Below, piece by piece: positions 16,579 to 25,264 of a DNA stretch of 64,000 bases (position 1 is its first letter; the number at the start of each line of letters is the position of its first letter). The translations under genes were made by a program, and so were the position numbers. Source of the stretch: Micrococcaceae bacterium Sec5.8. Its GTDB lineage: Bacteria > Actinomycetota > Actinomycetes > Actinomycetales > Micrococcaceae. The notes beneath the pieces are model-generated. The model did no database searches, was not told the origin of the DNA, and saw only the letters and a list, made by a program, of their open reading frames with translations. The DNA lies in NCBI GenBank assembly GCA_039636775.1, contig CP143429.1, positions 372,001 through 436,000 on the forward strand, read 5' to 3'.

Positions 16579-17092
16579 TCCAAGCGGCGATCTCGCAGCC
16601 GTCGCGCAGGCTGAAGGTCGCTTCAACCGGCCGGCCGTCCACGGCACCGGTGACCGTCGCCTCCTGCGAACCGCCGTACTGCTGGGTGCAGGCCTGGTCG
16701 GTTGCCCGCGGTTGGGGGCTAAGGAGCGCTGCGTTGTTCTTCACGGCGGTGCAGGCGGCGGCGGCGGCGGGATGCTGGCTCTCTGCTGACGGGACGCCGT
16801 CCACGCAGACCAGGGTGAAGTTCGCAGGCGTGCCGGTTGCGGACGGTTTGACCGTAATGGCGAGTTCGGCGTTGCCCTGTCCGGGTCCCGAGGGAACGGG
16901 CGTTGCAGACGGCGAGGGAGCCGGAGTTTTCGTTTCAGTATCTGCTGAGGGGGTGCCGGTCGCGGACGCGCTGGCGCTGCCCGTGGCGTCAGAGGCCGAG
17001 GTCGACGGCGACGGCGTAGTCCCCGCCGAGCAGGCGGCCAGTCCGGCCACCGCCATCAGCACGAGCGCGGCGTGGGTAAGTTGCTTGCGCAT
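16535..17092 (-). CDS. lipoprotein with SSI-like inhibitor domain
   Basis: This 185-aa protein starts at an ATG with GGAGG about eight bases upstream. It has a lipoprotein signal ending LAAC (Cys21), then a low-complexity Ser/Thr/Ala/Pro linker of about 45 residues, then a domain with cysteines in FTLVCVDG, AACTAV, ACTQQYGG and DGCEI, the SSI pattern of two disulfides. SSI proteins inhibit subtilisin-like serine proteases by occupying the active site. Anchored on the outer membrane face, it could protect the cell from its own secreted subtilase encoded nearby. Reactive-site residues cannot be assigned with confidence. Confidence 0.75.
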   Translation of the reverse strand: MRKQLTHAALVLMAVAGLAACSAGTTPSPSTSASDATGSASASATGTPSADTETKTPAPSPSATPVPSGPGQGNAELAITVKPSATGTPANFTLVCVDGVPSAESQHPAAAAACTAVKNNAALLSPQPRATDQACTQQYGGSQEATVTGAVDGRPVEATFSLRDGCEIAAWNAAKDVLGSTGGAV

Positions 17093-17118
17093 CAGCAATC
17101 CTCCTGTTTTTTGCCAGT

Positions 17119-17592
17119 CTACCGCCGGGGCGTGCTGTCCGAGGGGGTCTTTGTGGCCGCAATCAGGTCCATCATGGTGGCATGCAGCTGGCCGACCTGT
17201 TCGCGGGTCAGGCCCAGCCGCTCCATCATGGTGCCGGGCACGGCCGTGGCCTGTTGCCGGAGCGCGGCGCCGAGAGGCGTCAGGTCCACGGCCAGGGTCC
17301 GTTCGTCCCCAGCCACACGCCGGCGCGTGATGAAACCGGCCGTCTCCAGGCGGCGCAGCAGAGGCGAGATTGTCGCCGGCTCCTGGGCGAGGGCCCCGCT
17401 GATGTCGCGGACGGAACGGGGGCTCGCCTCCCAGAGGCACAGCATCACTAGATATTGGGGGTGCGTCAGGCCGAGCTTGTCCAGGACCGGCTTGTACGCA
17501 CCGACCACACTGCGGGACGCCACCGTGAGCGCGAAGCAGAGCTGGTGCTCGAGCAAGAGGTCCTCCCGGGCTTCGTTGGTCACATCAGTCAC
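17119..17592 (-). CDS. OhrR-like MarR family transcriptional regulator
   Basis: This 157-aa winged-helix regulator carries the OhrR-type N-terminal motif LLLEHQLCFALTVASR, whose Cys in other OhrR proteins is oxidised by organic peroxides to release DNA. A helix-turn-helix and wing follow (LAQEPATISPLLRRLETAGF, then RRRVAGDERTLAVDLT). The GTG at 17592 is chosen because GGAGG lies five bases upstream; GTG at 17604 is possible. No ohr gene lies adjacent. A palindrome at 17618-17630 just upstream is a likely autoregulatory site shared with the divergent gene at 17672. Confidence 0.86.
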   Translation of the reverse strand: MTDVTNEAREDLLLEHQLCFALTVASRSVVGAYKPVLDKLGLTHPQYLVMLCLWEASPRSVRDISGALAQEPATISPLLRRLETAGFITRRRVAGDERTLAVDLTPLGAALRQQATAVPGTMMERLGLTREQVGQLHATMMDLIAATKTPSDSTPRR

Positions 17593-17617
17593 ATGGGCCT
17601 CCACAAATAGTTAGTGC

Positions 17618-17630
17618 GCTAATCATTAGC
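17618..17630. promoter_or_regulatory. palindromic operator between MarR gene and divergent small gene
   Basis: GCTAAT-C-ATTAGC is an exact dyad of 6+1+6, and an overlapping TTAG...CTAA dyad lies at 17611-17622. A TACACT at 17632-17637 may be the -10 of the rightward gene. MarR proteins bind such AT-rich dyads, so repression of both genes is inferred. Confidence 0.6.
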
Positions 17631-17671
17631 GTACACTGAGGGCATCGTCTAGTTCCTAGGAGTGGATTGGG

Positions 17672-17905
17672 ATGGCCAAGAACAGCGCCGAGAACGGCTC
17701 GCAGAGGTTCATGCGGGCGACGGGCAAACTCCGGATGATTTTCGGGCCGGCCAACCGCAGTGCCCTCGGGCATGAGATGACGGAGCAGAATCGGCAGCTT
17801 CTGGCCCAGCGTGAAGCTGAAACCCAGCAGTGGGAGACCGTCCACCGCGCGGATGGCAGCACCTACGTTGTGCCCCGGAACCCCGGCGACAAATCGCTGC
17901 GCTGA
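17672..17905 (+). CDS. small conserved hypothetical protein
   Basis: This 77-aa soluble, polar product reads MAKNSAENGSQRFMRATG, then an amphipathic middle (HEMTEQNRQLLAQREAETQQ) and ends ADGSTYVVPRNPGDKSLR. AGGAG lies eight to nine bases before the ATG. It is divergent from the OhrR-like regulator across a palindrome, so it may be its target, but no enzymatic motif is present and its function is unknown. Confidence 0.65.
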   Translation: MAKNSAENGSQRFMRATGKLRMIFGPANRSALGHEMTEQNRQLLAQREAETQQWETVHRADGSTYVVPRNPGDKSLR

Positions 17906-18060
17906 ACCGCCTCCAGCGTTGTCTGTGCACAAACGCTCACGTTTTGGCGGACGCCCGCCATGCCTTTTCCCGCCGCCGGGCGTAAAATGAGGGCACTGGG
18001 ACCAGCTGCTTAGCGGCGAAGGTCCTGCCTGGCCCGGACGCCGGAAAGGGGGTGGGAATA

Positions 18061-18294
18061 GTGGCACTTGCACCGAGGAGATTCGCACTCAGGCAACACC
18101 TGCACCCGGCGACGTGGCCCCGCTTCGTCTTCGGCCCTGCTTCGCGGGGAGACACCGCAGCACCGGTCGTTCACAAAAACGACGAGTATGAGCATGCCTC
18201 CGAGATTGACCTCGCCGGATTTGAAGTTGAAACCGATGCGCACGGACATCACTACGCTGTGCGGAAGGAAGACCTGCCCAAAGAGCAAGTCTGA
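18061..18294 (+). CDS. small hypothetical protein
   Basis: This 77-aa product starts at a GTG with a GGGGGTGGG ribosome-like run just upstream; an in-frame GTG at 18052 is an alternative. The N-terminus is basic (ALAPRRFALRQHLHP) and the C-terminus acidic (NDEYEHASEIDLAGFEVETD, ending KEDLPKEQV). No family is recognised. A strong hairpin terminator follows 39 bases later, supporting expression of this gene. Confidence 0.5.
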   Translation: MALAPRRFALRQHLHPATWPRFVFGPASRGDTAAPVVHKNDEYEHASEIDLAGFEVETDAHGHHYAVRKEDLPKEQV

Positions 18295-18332
18295 GCACGC
18301 CCGGCATAGGACAGGAGAATCCAGCGGCATAT

Positions 18333-18364
18333 GGAATAGGAGCGGCAGATGCCGCTCCTATTCC
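18333..18364. terminator. 15-bp perfect hairpin between convergent genes
   Basis: Arms at 18333-18347 and 18350-18364 are exact inverted repeats (GGAATAGGAGCGGCA and complement) with a GA centre. It lies between the small gene ending at 18294 and lysC ending at 18397, so it serves both directions. Confidence 0.75.
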
Positions 18365-18396
18365 CGTTAGGCCCCGGTGTGGGCCGCCGGTTCCCG

Positions 18397-19755
18397 TCAG
18401 CGGCCGGTGCCGCCGTACACCGTCGCTTCGTCCTCGCTATCAAGGCCGAAAGCCTTGTGGATGGCGCGCACGGCGTCATCGAGCAGGTTGGCGTGGGTGA
18501 CGACGGAGATCCGGATCTCCGATGTTGAGATCATGTTGATGTTGATGCCCGCCTCGGAGAGCGCCGCGAAGAACCGCGCGGAAACCCCCGGGTGCGATCG
18601 CATGCCGGCGCCGATCAGTGACAGTTTGCCGATTTTCTCGTTGTACTCGATGCTTTCGAAACCAATCCGGTCCTGCGCGGCGTGCAGGGCGGCCAGCGCG
18701 TCGGCACCCTCAACGATCGGCAGGGTGAAGGAAATATCGGTCCGGCCCGTGCCATGGGTGGAAACGTTCTGGACGATCATGTCGATGTTCGAGTGGGCAT
18801 CGGCGATGACCTGGAAGATTGCCGCGGCCTTGCCAGGGATATCGGGTACCCCGACCACCGTGACCTTGGCTTCCGAACGGTCGTGTGCAACACCGGAGAT
18901 GATTGGCTGCTCCAAGGCAACTCCCTCTTGGGTTGTGATCTTGTCGTCGGCGCTGGGCAGGACCCAGGTGCCTTCGTTTTGGCTGAATGAAGATCGCACG
19001 TGCAGCGGCATTCCGAAGCGGCGGGCGTATTCGACGCAGCGAAGGTGCAGGATCTTGGCGCCGGACGCCGCCAGTTCAAGCATCTCCTCGCTGGAGATCC
19101 GGTCGATTTTCCGGGCGGACGGTACGACGCGCGGATCGGCGGTGTAGATTCCGTCGACGTCGGTGAAGATCTCGCACACATCCGCGTCGAGGGCGGCTGC
19201 CAGTGCCACCGCGGTGGTGTCCGAACCGCCGCGGCCCAGGGTGGTGACCTCGTTGGTGGTTCGGCTCATACCCTGGAAGCCCGCGACGATCGCAATGTGC
19301 CCCTTGTCCAGGGCGGTACGGATGCGGTGCGGGTCGACGTCGATAATCCGGGCCTTACCGTGGATGCCGTCCGTGATCATGCCGGCCTGGGATCCGGTGA
19401 AGGACTGGGCCGAAGCGCCGAACTTGTTGATTGCCATGGCAAGCAGGGCCATCGAAATGCGTTCGCCGGCGGAGAGGAGCATGTCCATCTCCCGGGCCGG
19501 AGCCGAGTCGGTCACCTGAGCGGCAAGGTCAAGGAGTTCGTCGGTGGTGTCACCCATGGCCGACACCACCACCACCACTTCGTCGCCGGCGTTCTGGGCG
19601 TCCACGATCCGCCGGGCTACACGCCGAATGCCCTCGGCATCGGACACAGAGGACCCGCCAAACTTCTTCACGACGAGGTGTTTCGTTGCGGTGCCAGAGA
19701 CGGGCAGCTCCTGTGGCTGCTGTCCGGGATGGACTTCTGTAGTGGGCAAACTCAT
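18397..19755 (-). CDS. lysC: aspartate kinase
   Basis: This 452-aa LysC-type aspartokinase phosphorylates aspartate, the first step to lysine, threonine, methionine and diaminopimelate. The kinase domain has [18 protein letters not shown], then [33 protein letters not shown] and [16 protein letters not shown]. Two C-terminal ACT domains (about 290-440, [17 protein letters not shown] and [16 protein letters not shown]) are the allosteric part. About 25 polar residues precede the conserved start, somewhat longer than usual, so a shorter form is possible. In related actinobacteria asd often follows lysC; here a terminator follows at once, so asd is not directly downstream. Confidence 0.95.
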   Translation of the reverse strand: MSLPTTEVHPGQQPQELPVSGTATKHLVVKKFGGSSVSDAEGIRRVARRIVDAQNAGDEVVVVVSAMGDTTDELLDLAAQVTDSAPAREMDMLLSAGERISMALLAMAINKFGASAQSFTGSQAGMITDGIHGKARIIDVDPHRIRTALDKGHIAIVAGFQGMSRTTNEVTTLGRGGSDTTAVALAAALDADVCEIFTDVDGIYTADPRVVPSARKIDRISSEEMLELAASGAKILHLRCVEYARRFGMPLHVRSSFSQNEGTWVLPSADDKITTQEGVALEQPIISGVAHDRSEAKVTVVGVPDIPGKAAAIFQVIADAHSNIDMIVQNVSTHGTGRTDISFTLPIVEGADALAALHAAQDRIGFESIEYNEKIGKLSLIGAGMRSHPGVSARFFAALSEAGININMISTSEIRISVVTHANLLDDAVRAIHKAFGLDSEDEATVYGGTGR

Positions 19756-19887
19756 GCGCGCACCCTTACTGGATCATCGGGGTTCTGGGCCAAGCAACCA
19801 AACGGCGCGACGGCGTACTTCTTAGCCCAGTTTATCGCCGTGTGCCCCGGTTCCTGAATTGTGACCGCATGCCAGACACCCGGCCTT

Positions 19888-19997
19888 GCTTCGCGGGACA
19901 TGCTCTGTGGTGGTGGCGAGGGTTGGGCATGTCGGGTGCTTCGCGGGACATGCTCGGTGGTGGTGGCGAGGATTGGACATATTGGCACTATGTCCAA
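19888..19997. repeat. tandem intergenic repeat with GGACATA/TATGTCC dyad
   Basis: Two copies of a ~43-base unit (GCTTCGCGGGACATGCTC, then GGTGGTGGCGAG...) start at 19888 and 19938, period 50. The second runs into a perfect dyad TTGGACATA-N7-TATGTCCAA at 19973-19997. The 22 bases at 19974-19995 resemble those at 24030-24051. The whole gap 19756-20063 between lysC and recR carries no supported gene. It probably also holds the lysC promoter. Role unknown. Confidence 0.65.
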
Positions 19998-20063
19998 CCG
20001 TACGAGCCAGCGATGAGCATGTCCGCTCCAAGAAAGTGCGACGGCGGCGGCCGCCGCGTGGGC

Positions 20064-20663
20064 TCAGCTCAGGGCGTTGCGGCGACCCTCGAAGGCGCGG
20101 CCCAGGGTAACCTCGTCGGCGTATTCGAGGTCACCTCCCACCGGCAGGCCCGATGCCAGCCGGGTGACGGCGATGCCGATGGACTTGAGCATGCGCGCCA
20201 AATACGTCGCGGTGGCTTCGCCCTCCAGATTGGGGTCGGTCGCGATAATGATTTCCTGGATGGCACCGTCGTTGAGCCGGGTAAGGAGCTCGCGGATCCG
20301 GAGCTGTTCGGGGCCGATGCCGGCAATGGGATTGATGGCCCCGCCCAACACGTGATACCGCCCGCGGAACGAGCGGGTGCGTTCAACGGCGAGAACATCC
20401 TTGGATTCTTCGACGACACAGATGATCGAGGGGTCGCGGCGCGGATCCCGGCAGATACTGCACAGTTCCTGCTCAGTGACGTTCCCGCACACTGTGCAGA
20501 ATTTGACCCGTTCCTTGACCGTGATGATGGCATCCGCCAGCCGTTTCATGTCCTGCGGGTCGGCCTCAAGGATATGGAACGCCAGCCGCTGGGCCGACTT
20601 GGGCCCGACGCCGGGAAGGCGTCCGAGCTCGTCAATCAGCTCTTGAACTGCACCTTCGTACAC
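20064..20663 (-). CDS. recR: recombination mediator protein RecR
   Basis: This 199-aa protein acts with RecO (and RecF) to load RecA at gaps. It has the N-terminal helix-hairpin-helix [20 protein letters not shown], a C4 zinc finger [16 protein letters not shown], and a Toprim domain ([15 protein letters not shown], then [15 protein letters not shown]). The GTG start (GTG TAC GAA) gives the conserved [10 protein letters not shown] opening. It follows dnaX on the same strand after 51 bases, the usual dnaX-recR order. Confidence 0.96.
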   Translation of the reverse strand: MYEGAVQELIDELGRLPGVGPKSAQRLAFHILEADPQDMKRLADAIITVKERVKFCTVCGNVTEQELCSICRDPRRDPSIICVVEESKDVLAVERTRSFRGRYHVLGGAINPIAGIGPEQLRIRELLTRLNDGAIQEIIIATDPNLEGEATATYLARMLKSIGIAVTRLASGLPVGGDLEYADEVTLGRAFEGRRNALS

Positions 20664-20714
20664 TGTGTCCTCGTTCGTTGGGGATGGCGACGGGCGGAGG
20701 GCCCGGCGGGGCGG

Positions 20715-23700
20715 TCAGAAGCGCGGCGGCAGCGGACCTCCGTCCAGGGACCGCTCTTCCACCAGTTTTCCGCCGAGGATCCGTTCGACGGCGGCGCGCC
20801 CGAATACCCCCGATTCCTCGATGGTTTCATCATCCGCGCTGGGGATGTCCTGGACATAGGTGGTGGTGGCAGCCGCGCGGGCCGGGGCCTTGGCGCGCCC
20901 GGCTTCGGCTTCCGGGCTGTTTGAGAGCCGCTGATACAGGCTTTGCCGGCTCGTTACTTCCGGAGGAACCGTTGCCTGGGCCGCTGCCGGCGCGGGGGTG
21001 GCAACCGGTGCCGAGGACCGCGTAACGGGCGCGGCGGTGCCCGGGGCAGGAACGGAGCGGGCACCAGCAGGTACCACCACCGCGGCCTCGCCCCGCCCGT
21101 CGGACGCAGCGACCTCATACTCCGCGGAGGCCGGAACTGTAGCGGCGTACTGCGGGATCTGGGCCGCTGCAGGTTCGTAGTGCGGGGGTTCCGGCTCGGG
21201 GGAGGCGGCAGCGGCGGCAGGTGCCTCGGGCGGGTAGTTGCCGATGTTGGAGTCCGGGCCAATTGTCCAGACGCCGGGAGCCTGCTCAAGGGCACGGGAC
21301 CACGGGTCATCGACCGTCTCCGCCGCCTGGGGCGCCGGGATTCTGGGTTCCGGAGTCTTCGCTTCCGGTCGGGAACGCGGCGGCGCAGGGGACTCCGTGC
21401 GGGAAGCTGCGGTAGCGGGGGGCTGCTGAACAGCACGTGCCGCAACTGGAGCTGACGGGTCCCAGTCCATGGGCGGTTCCTCGTCCAGCGGCGGGGCGTC
21501 TTCATCGCGGGGCGGGCCCCAGTCATCGTCAGGGTAGGCGTAGGAACCGGCAACGTCCGGCACGGTTGCCTGCGGCTCAGCCGAGGCTGCTGCACTGGCC
21601 GGCGGCGACTCCTGGCCGGCGGCTGGCTTTGCTGGATCAGGTTCCGGCGACGGTACGGGTTTAGTGGGTTTAGAGTCCGGCCGGGCCGAAGCGGCGGGAA
21701 CAGCTGCCGGACCGTGCGCCGCCTGCACCGGTTGCGTTGGTGCCGGTTGCGCATGGGCTAATCCGGTGCGCGCTGCTTCGGCCTGCGCTGGTTGCATCTG
21801 GGTAGGGGGCAGGCCCCAGTCAGCATCGGTGGACGCAGCCGGGACGTCCCGGCTAGCGGGTGCTTTTGGGTTTGGCTCAGAGCTCGCTGGGCTGTTGGTT
21901 CCACTGGCGACCGCGTGGATCTGGCAATCGATGCCGATGGTCTTGTGGATGGCCTGCCGCAGGTTCTCGGAATGATCCGCGCGGCCAAATGCGCCAGCCA
22001 GACCCGAGGTGGTGAACGCAAGTGTCAGGACGTGGTCCTCGAAGTGGCCTACTTGGGCGTTGGGCTCAACCAGGGCCCAGGTGCTGCGTTTTATCTTGGT
22101 CAGCGTCTGTAGGATCTCAGGCCAAGCGCGGCGGAGGACCTCGACATCGGGCCCGGTTCCGGCAGCATGCGCTGTGGCGGGCACCGCCGACGGAGCGGGG
22201 GAGGCCGAAGGATTTTGGGGTCGCGGAGCCGGTGCCGGGGGGACTGAGCCGGAGGGACCCGGACCGGATGATGCGGGCACCGGTGACGCCGTAGCCGCCG
22301 GTGCAGGCCGCGCCGGCGTGATCTCTTGGGGTGCCGGTTCCTGCCCGTTAGTCCCATTAGTGACGGGTGCAGACTCGTCGACAGGCCAGTCGCCGGTGCT
22401 GACGCGGGGGGGAGTGAGGCTCTCCCGTGCCGGTGCCGCCGGTACCGCGGGTGCGGAAACAACGGGTCCGGAAACAACGGGTGTGGAATCAACGGGTGCG
22501 GGAACAACAGGAGCGGCTGCGGCTGGGTTGGCTGGCGGGTTGGCGGCTTGGACGGCCGGAGCGGGAACCGCGGAAGCATTCACAGGCGGGTTCCCGGCCG
22601 TGGCCGCGGCTGAAACAGGGACTGGAGCGCCGACGTCATTGCCGGCGTAGTTCAGCCGCCGCTCCACCCGGTCGATCCGGGCAGCGATGCCGCGCTCGGT
22701 CTGCTCCGAAGACGGCAGCAGAATGCGGGCGCACAGCAGTTCCAGATGCAGCCGCGGGGAAGTGGCGCCGGTCATCTCGGTCAGGGCGGTGTTGGTGACG
22801 TCCGCGGCCCGGGACAGCTCGGCCGCACCCAGGTTGTGTGCCTGGATCTGCAGTCTCGCGATCTGGTCAGTCGGCATGCCGCGGAGAATGGACTGGGCGC
22901 TCTCCGGCAGCGCTTGGACGATGATCAGGTCCCGGAAACGCTCAAGCAGGTCCTCCACGAAGCGCCGCGGGTCATGCCCCGTTTGGATGACCCGGTCCAC
23001 GGCGCGGAAGACGGTGGCGGCGTCGGCGGCGGCAACGGCCTCGACGACGTCGTCCAGCAGGGAGGCATGCGTGTAGCCCAGCAGGGCCACAGCGAGTTCA
23101 TAGTCCAACCCGTTCGGGCCGGCCCCGGCCATGAGTTGGTCCAGGACGGAGAGGGAATCCCGCACCGAACCACCGCCGGCGCGGATCACGAGGGACAGCA
23201 CGCCGGGCGCCACCGCGACGTTCTCCTGCGTGCAGAGCAACTCGAGGTAGGCCATGAGCGGCTCGGGCGGCACCAGTCGGAACGGGTAGTGGTGTGTGCG
23301 GGAGCGGATGGTGCCGATGACCTTGTCCGGCTCCGTGGTGGCGAAGATGAACTTGATGTGTTCCGGCGGCTCTTCGACGATCTTGAGCAGGGCGTTGAAG
23401 CCGGCGGACGTGACCATGTGGGCCTCGTCAATGATGAAGATTTTGTAGCGGTCGCGGACGGGGGCGTACGTGGCGCGCTCCCGCAGGTCGCGGGCATCGT
23501 CCACACCGCCGTGGCTGGCGGCGTCAATTTCGATGACGTCCAGGGAGCCGGAGCCGCCGCGGGCAAGTTCAACGCAGCTGGGGCACTTGCCGCAGGGCGT
23601 ATCCGTGGGGCCTTCGGCGCAGTTCAGGCAGCGGGCCAGGATGCGGGCGGAGGTGGTTTTACCGCAGCCCCGGGGGCCCGAGAACAGGTAGGCGTGGTTG

Positions 23701-23813
23701 ACGCGGTTCTTGCGCAGGGCCGTCATCAGCGGCTCGGTGACGTGCTCCTGGCCAATAACGTCCGCGAACGAATCGGGGCGGTATCTCCGGTAAAGGGCGG
23801 TAGTAACAGTCAC
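20715..23813 (-). CDS. dnaX: DNA polymerase III subunit gamma/tau
   Basis: This 1032-aa clamp-loader ATPase starts ALYRRYRPDSFADVIGQEHV. It has Walker A GPRGCGKTT, a zinc module (CLNCAEGP to CGKCPSC), the DEAH-like IIDEAHMVTSAGFNALLK, and sensor region RSRTHHYPFRL. Domain III ends near residue 380. The remaining ~600 residues are very rich in Pro/Ala/Ser with one short folded segment near residues 550-640 (VLRRAWPEILQTLTKIKRST), the tau-type region that contacts the polymerase. The length is large because of this disordered linker. No slippery-site frameshift was identified. It lies between ffs and recR. Confidence 0.95.
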   Translation of the reverse strand: MTVTTALYRRYRPDSFADVIGQEHVTEPLMTALRKNRVNHAYLFSGPRGCGKTTSARILARCLNCAEGPTDTPCGKCPSCVELARGGSGSLDVIEIDAASHGGVDDARDLRERATYAPVRDRYKIFIIDEAHMVTSAGFNALLKIVEEPPEHIKFIFATTEPDKVIGTIRSRTHHYPFRLVPPEPLMAYLELLCTQENVAVAPGVLSLVIRAGGGSVRDSLSVLDQLMAGAGPNGLDYELAVALLGYTHASLLDDVVEAVAAADAATVFRAVDRVIQTGHDPRRFVEDLLERFRDLIIVQALPESAQSILRGMPTDQIARLQIQAHNLGAAELSRAADVTNTALTEMTGATSPRLHLELLCARILLPSSEQTERGIAARIDRVERRLNYAGNDVGAPVPVSAAATAGNPPVNASAVPAPAVQAANPPANPAAAAPVVPAPVDSTPVVSGPVVSAPAVPAAPARESLTPPRVSTGDWPVDESAPVTNGTNGQEPAPQEITPARPAPAATASPVPASSGPGPSGSVPPAPAPRPQNPSASPAPSAVPATAHAAGTGPDVEVLRRAWPEILQTLTKIKRSTWALVEPNAQVGHFEDHVLTLAFTTSGLAGAFGRADHSENLRQAIHKTIGIDCQIHAVASGTNSPASSEPNPKAPASRDVPAASTDADWGLPPTQMQPAQAEAARTGLAHAQPAPTQPVQAAHGPAAVPAASARPDSKPTKPVPSPEPDPAKPAAGQESPPASAAASAEPQATVPDVAGSYAYPDDDWGPPRDEDAPPLDEEPPMDWDPSAPVAARAVQQPPATAASRTESPAPPRSRPEAKTPEPRIPAPQAAETVDDPWSRALEQAPGVWTIGPDSNIGNYPPEAPAAAAASPEPEPPHYEPAAAQIPQYAATVPASAEYEVAASDGRGEAAVVVPAGARSVPAPGTAAPVTRSSAPVATPAPAAAQATVPPEVTSRQSLYQRLSNSPEAEAGRAKAPARAAATTTYVQDIPSADDETIEESGVFGRAAVERILGGKLVEERSLDGGPLPPRF

Positions 23814-23846
23814 AGCTAAACCCTACCAATCGGCACAGACATAAAA

Positions 23847-23935
23847 GACCCCTCATGCACCCGCCAGAGCCCATTTACCCTTGCTACCTTCCGGTCCTGG
23901 GGGAGTTCAACAGGATGACGCCACATGAGGGGCCG
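23847..23935 (-). ncRNA. ffs: signal recognition particle RNA, small bacterial type
   Basis: The minus-strand transcript contains the invariant SRP helix-8 sequence CCAGGACCGGAAGGTAGCAA, with the GGAA tetraloop context. It is closed by a terminal stem pairing CCCCTCATG (23849-23857 on +) with CATGAGGGG (23924-23932). The length of about 89-95 nt fits the 4.5S class lacking the Alu domain. A TAAACT just upstream may be the -10. Ends are accurate to a few bases. It lies 34 bases before dnaX, as in many actinobacteria. Confidence 0.9.
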
Positions 23936-24029
23936 TCAGCAAGTTTACCCGACATTTGAGTGTGCCCCGAATCGTCTGCGTCTGGACCAGCGGACCCGAC
24001 GGGACATGCCCATTTTTCGCGCCCGCGGA

Positions 24030-24051
24030 TGGGCATGATGGGCCTATGTCC
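24030..24051. repeat. second copy of an intergenic dyad element
   Basis: TGGGCATGATGGGCCTATGTCC matches 19974-19995 at most positions, and GGGACATGC at 24001-24009 recurs in the tandem units at 19888-19970. The element lies in the gap between ffs and tRNA-Ser and has no coding potential. Confidence 0.5.
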
Positions 24052-24140
24052 CGTGGTGTGGACGGGGAGCGGGCATGCCCCGCCGGGTGGGGCCGGAACC
24101 CAATTGGGCTATGCCGGGAAGTTCAGGTATTCTAGTATCT

Positions 24141-24157
24141 GCTTTTGATTCAAAAGC
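24141..24157 (+). promoter_or_regulatory. palindrome at the tRNA-Ser promoter
   Basis: GCTTTTGA-T-TCAAAAGC is an exact dyad five bases before the mature tRNA. A TAGTAT at 24134-24139 is a plausible -10, placing the dyad around the transcription start, so it is probably part of the 5' leader. Confidence 0.4.
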
Positions 24158-24161
24158 TACT

Positions 24162-24246
24162 GGAGAATTCGCCTAGCGGCCTATGGCGCACGCCTGGAAC
24201 GCGTGTTGGGTTAACGCCCTCGGGGGTTCAAATCCCCCATTCTCCG
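24162..24246 (+). tRNA. tRNA-Ser (anticodon GGA)
   Basis: The cloverleaf is readable. The acceptor stem GGAGAAT (24162-24168) pairs with ATTCTCC (24239-24245) and G24246 is the discriminator. The anticodon stem CACGC/GCGTG encloses loop CTGGAAC with anticodon GGA at 24196-24198. A long variable arm (GTTGGGTTAACGCCCTC) is present, as expected for class II serine tRNA, and the T arm is GGGGG-TTCAAAT-CCCCC. CCA is not encoded. It reads UCC and UCU serine codons. Confidence 0.96.
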
Positions 24247-24251
24247 CGTTT

Positions 24252-24281
24252 GGCCCCGGTCCCATGGACCGGGGCCTTTTT
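24252..24281 (+). terminator. rho-independent terminator of tRNA-Ser
   Basis: An exact 11-bp stem GGCCCCGGTCC/GGACCGGGGCC with a CAT loop is followed by TTTTT, starting six bases after the tRNA. Confidence 0.92.
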
Positions 24282-24352
24282 GCGTCCGCTTTCAGCCAAC
24301 CCTGCCGCCCCGCGACCCACACATCGGGGTGCCGGTCCGGGCACCCGGTCCG

Positions 24353-25264
24353 TCAGGCTTGAAATCCCAGCCGGCGGAGCCGGCGCCGGGCCGCCTGTTC
24401 GCTGGGCCCCACCCGGCCGAGAGCAACATGAACGATGCCGAGCGTAACCTTCGTGGCCAGCCGTACCGGAAGGGGAACGGGCCCCAGACGTGCAGTCCGG
24501 AGGCCTAACAAGTCGCGGTACTTTGGCTCGAGGCTGGCCACTGCCGCAGCGAAGAGCACCCGGTAGCCTGGCCGGAGCACGGGGTGAAGCGGCGGGTTGC
24601 GGATGAAGGCCACCGTCTCGGCCACCTTCTCATCGGAACGGAGTTCTCCGGCGTCGTACCAGTCGTCCAGTTGCCGGCGCATGGCCTCCTCGGTGAGCGG
24701 CGGGGACGCCACCCCCATCAGCTCACCAGCCTGCGCCCATTCCCGCACATACGCGTCGGCGCCGCCGGGAATGGGCCTGCCCCAAATTTGGTGCGCAGAA
24801 AGGAAAGCGTCGGTAAAGGCGATATGCACCCAGCGGAGCAGCTCAGGATCATTCGCCGCATAGCGTCTGCTGATCCCGTGAGCGTCCACGTACTCACCAC
24901 GCACCGATTCATGGAGTTGCTTCACCCAGTCAGAGGCTCCGCGGGCCGCGGCGGTTGAACCGAAGGTGACCGTAAAGATCCAGCGGATGGTGCCGGCCAG
25001 CCGCCCGAGAGGATCCTCGCGGAACCGGGAGTGGTCGTGGACGCCGGCCAGTGCGCCGGGATGAAGCGCCTGCATCAACAACGCCCGGATTCCCGCCACG
25101 ATGGTGGGCATGTCCCCATGGACGGCCCAGACCGCGGAGCCCGGCAGGTGGTAGCCAGGGTCGTCGCCGTCCGCCAGGCGCGGCACCCACTCCGGAACCT
25201 CGTCCCGGGTCCCGGTGAACGTCTGTTTAAGCTCGGACTGCCATTCCCTGAGGAGGTTGCGCAT
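24353..25264 (-). CDS. DUF2236 (MpaB/latex-clearing-type oxygenase domain) protein
   Basis: This 303-aa protein has family features YHLPGSAVWAVHGDMPTIVA, then LLMQALHPGALAGVHDHSRF and DPLGRLAGTIRWIFTVTFGS, with later WVHIAFTDAFL. In this family conserved histidines (for example HPGALAGVHDHS) hold a haem or metal in rubber oxygenase Lcp and in MpaB-like proteins; the substrate of bacterial paralogues is mostly unknown. There is no signal peptide, so it is likely cytoplasmic. The ATG start is followed directly by the conserved N-terminal helix. It converges with the terminator of tRNA-Ser. Confidence 0.85.
   Translation of the reverse strand: MRNLLREWQSELKQTFTGTRDEVPEWVPRLADGDDPGYHLPGSAVWAVHGDMPTIVAGIRALLMQALHPGALAGVHDHSRFREDPLGRLAGTIRWIFTVTFGSTAAARGASDWVKQLHESVRGEYVDAHGISRRYAANDPELLRWVHIAFTDAFLSAHQIWGRPIPGGADAYVREWAQAGELMGVASPPLTEEAMRRQLDDWYDAGELRSDEKVAETVAFIRNPPLHPVLRPGYRVLFAAAVASLEPKYRDLLGLRTARLGPVPLPVRLATKVTLGIVHVALGRVGPSEQAARRRLRRLGFQA

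Noticed and set aside
19756..20063. Possible small gene in the repeat-rich gap between lysC and recR
   Set aside because: Frames there overlap the repeats or neighbouring gene ends, and no ribosome site plus plausible protein was found.
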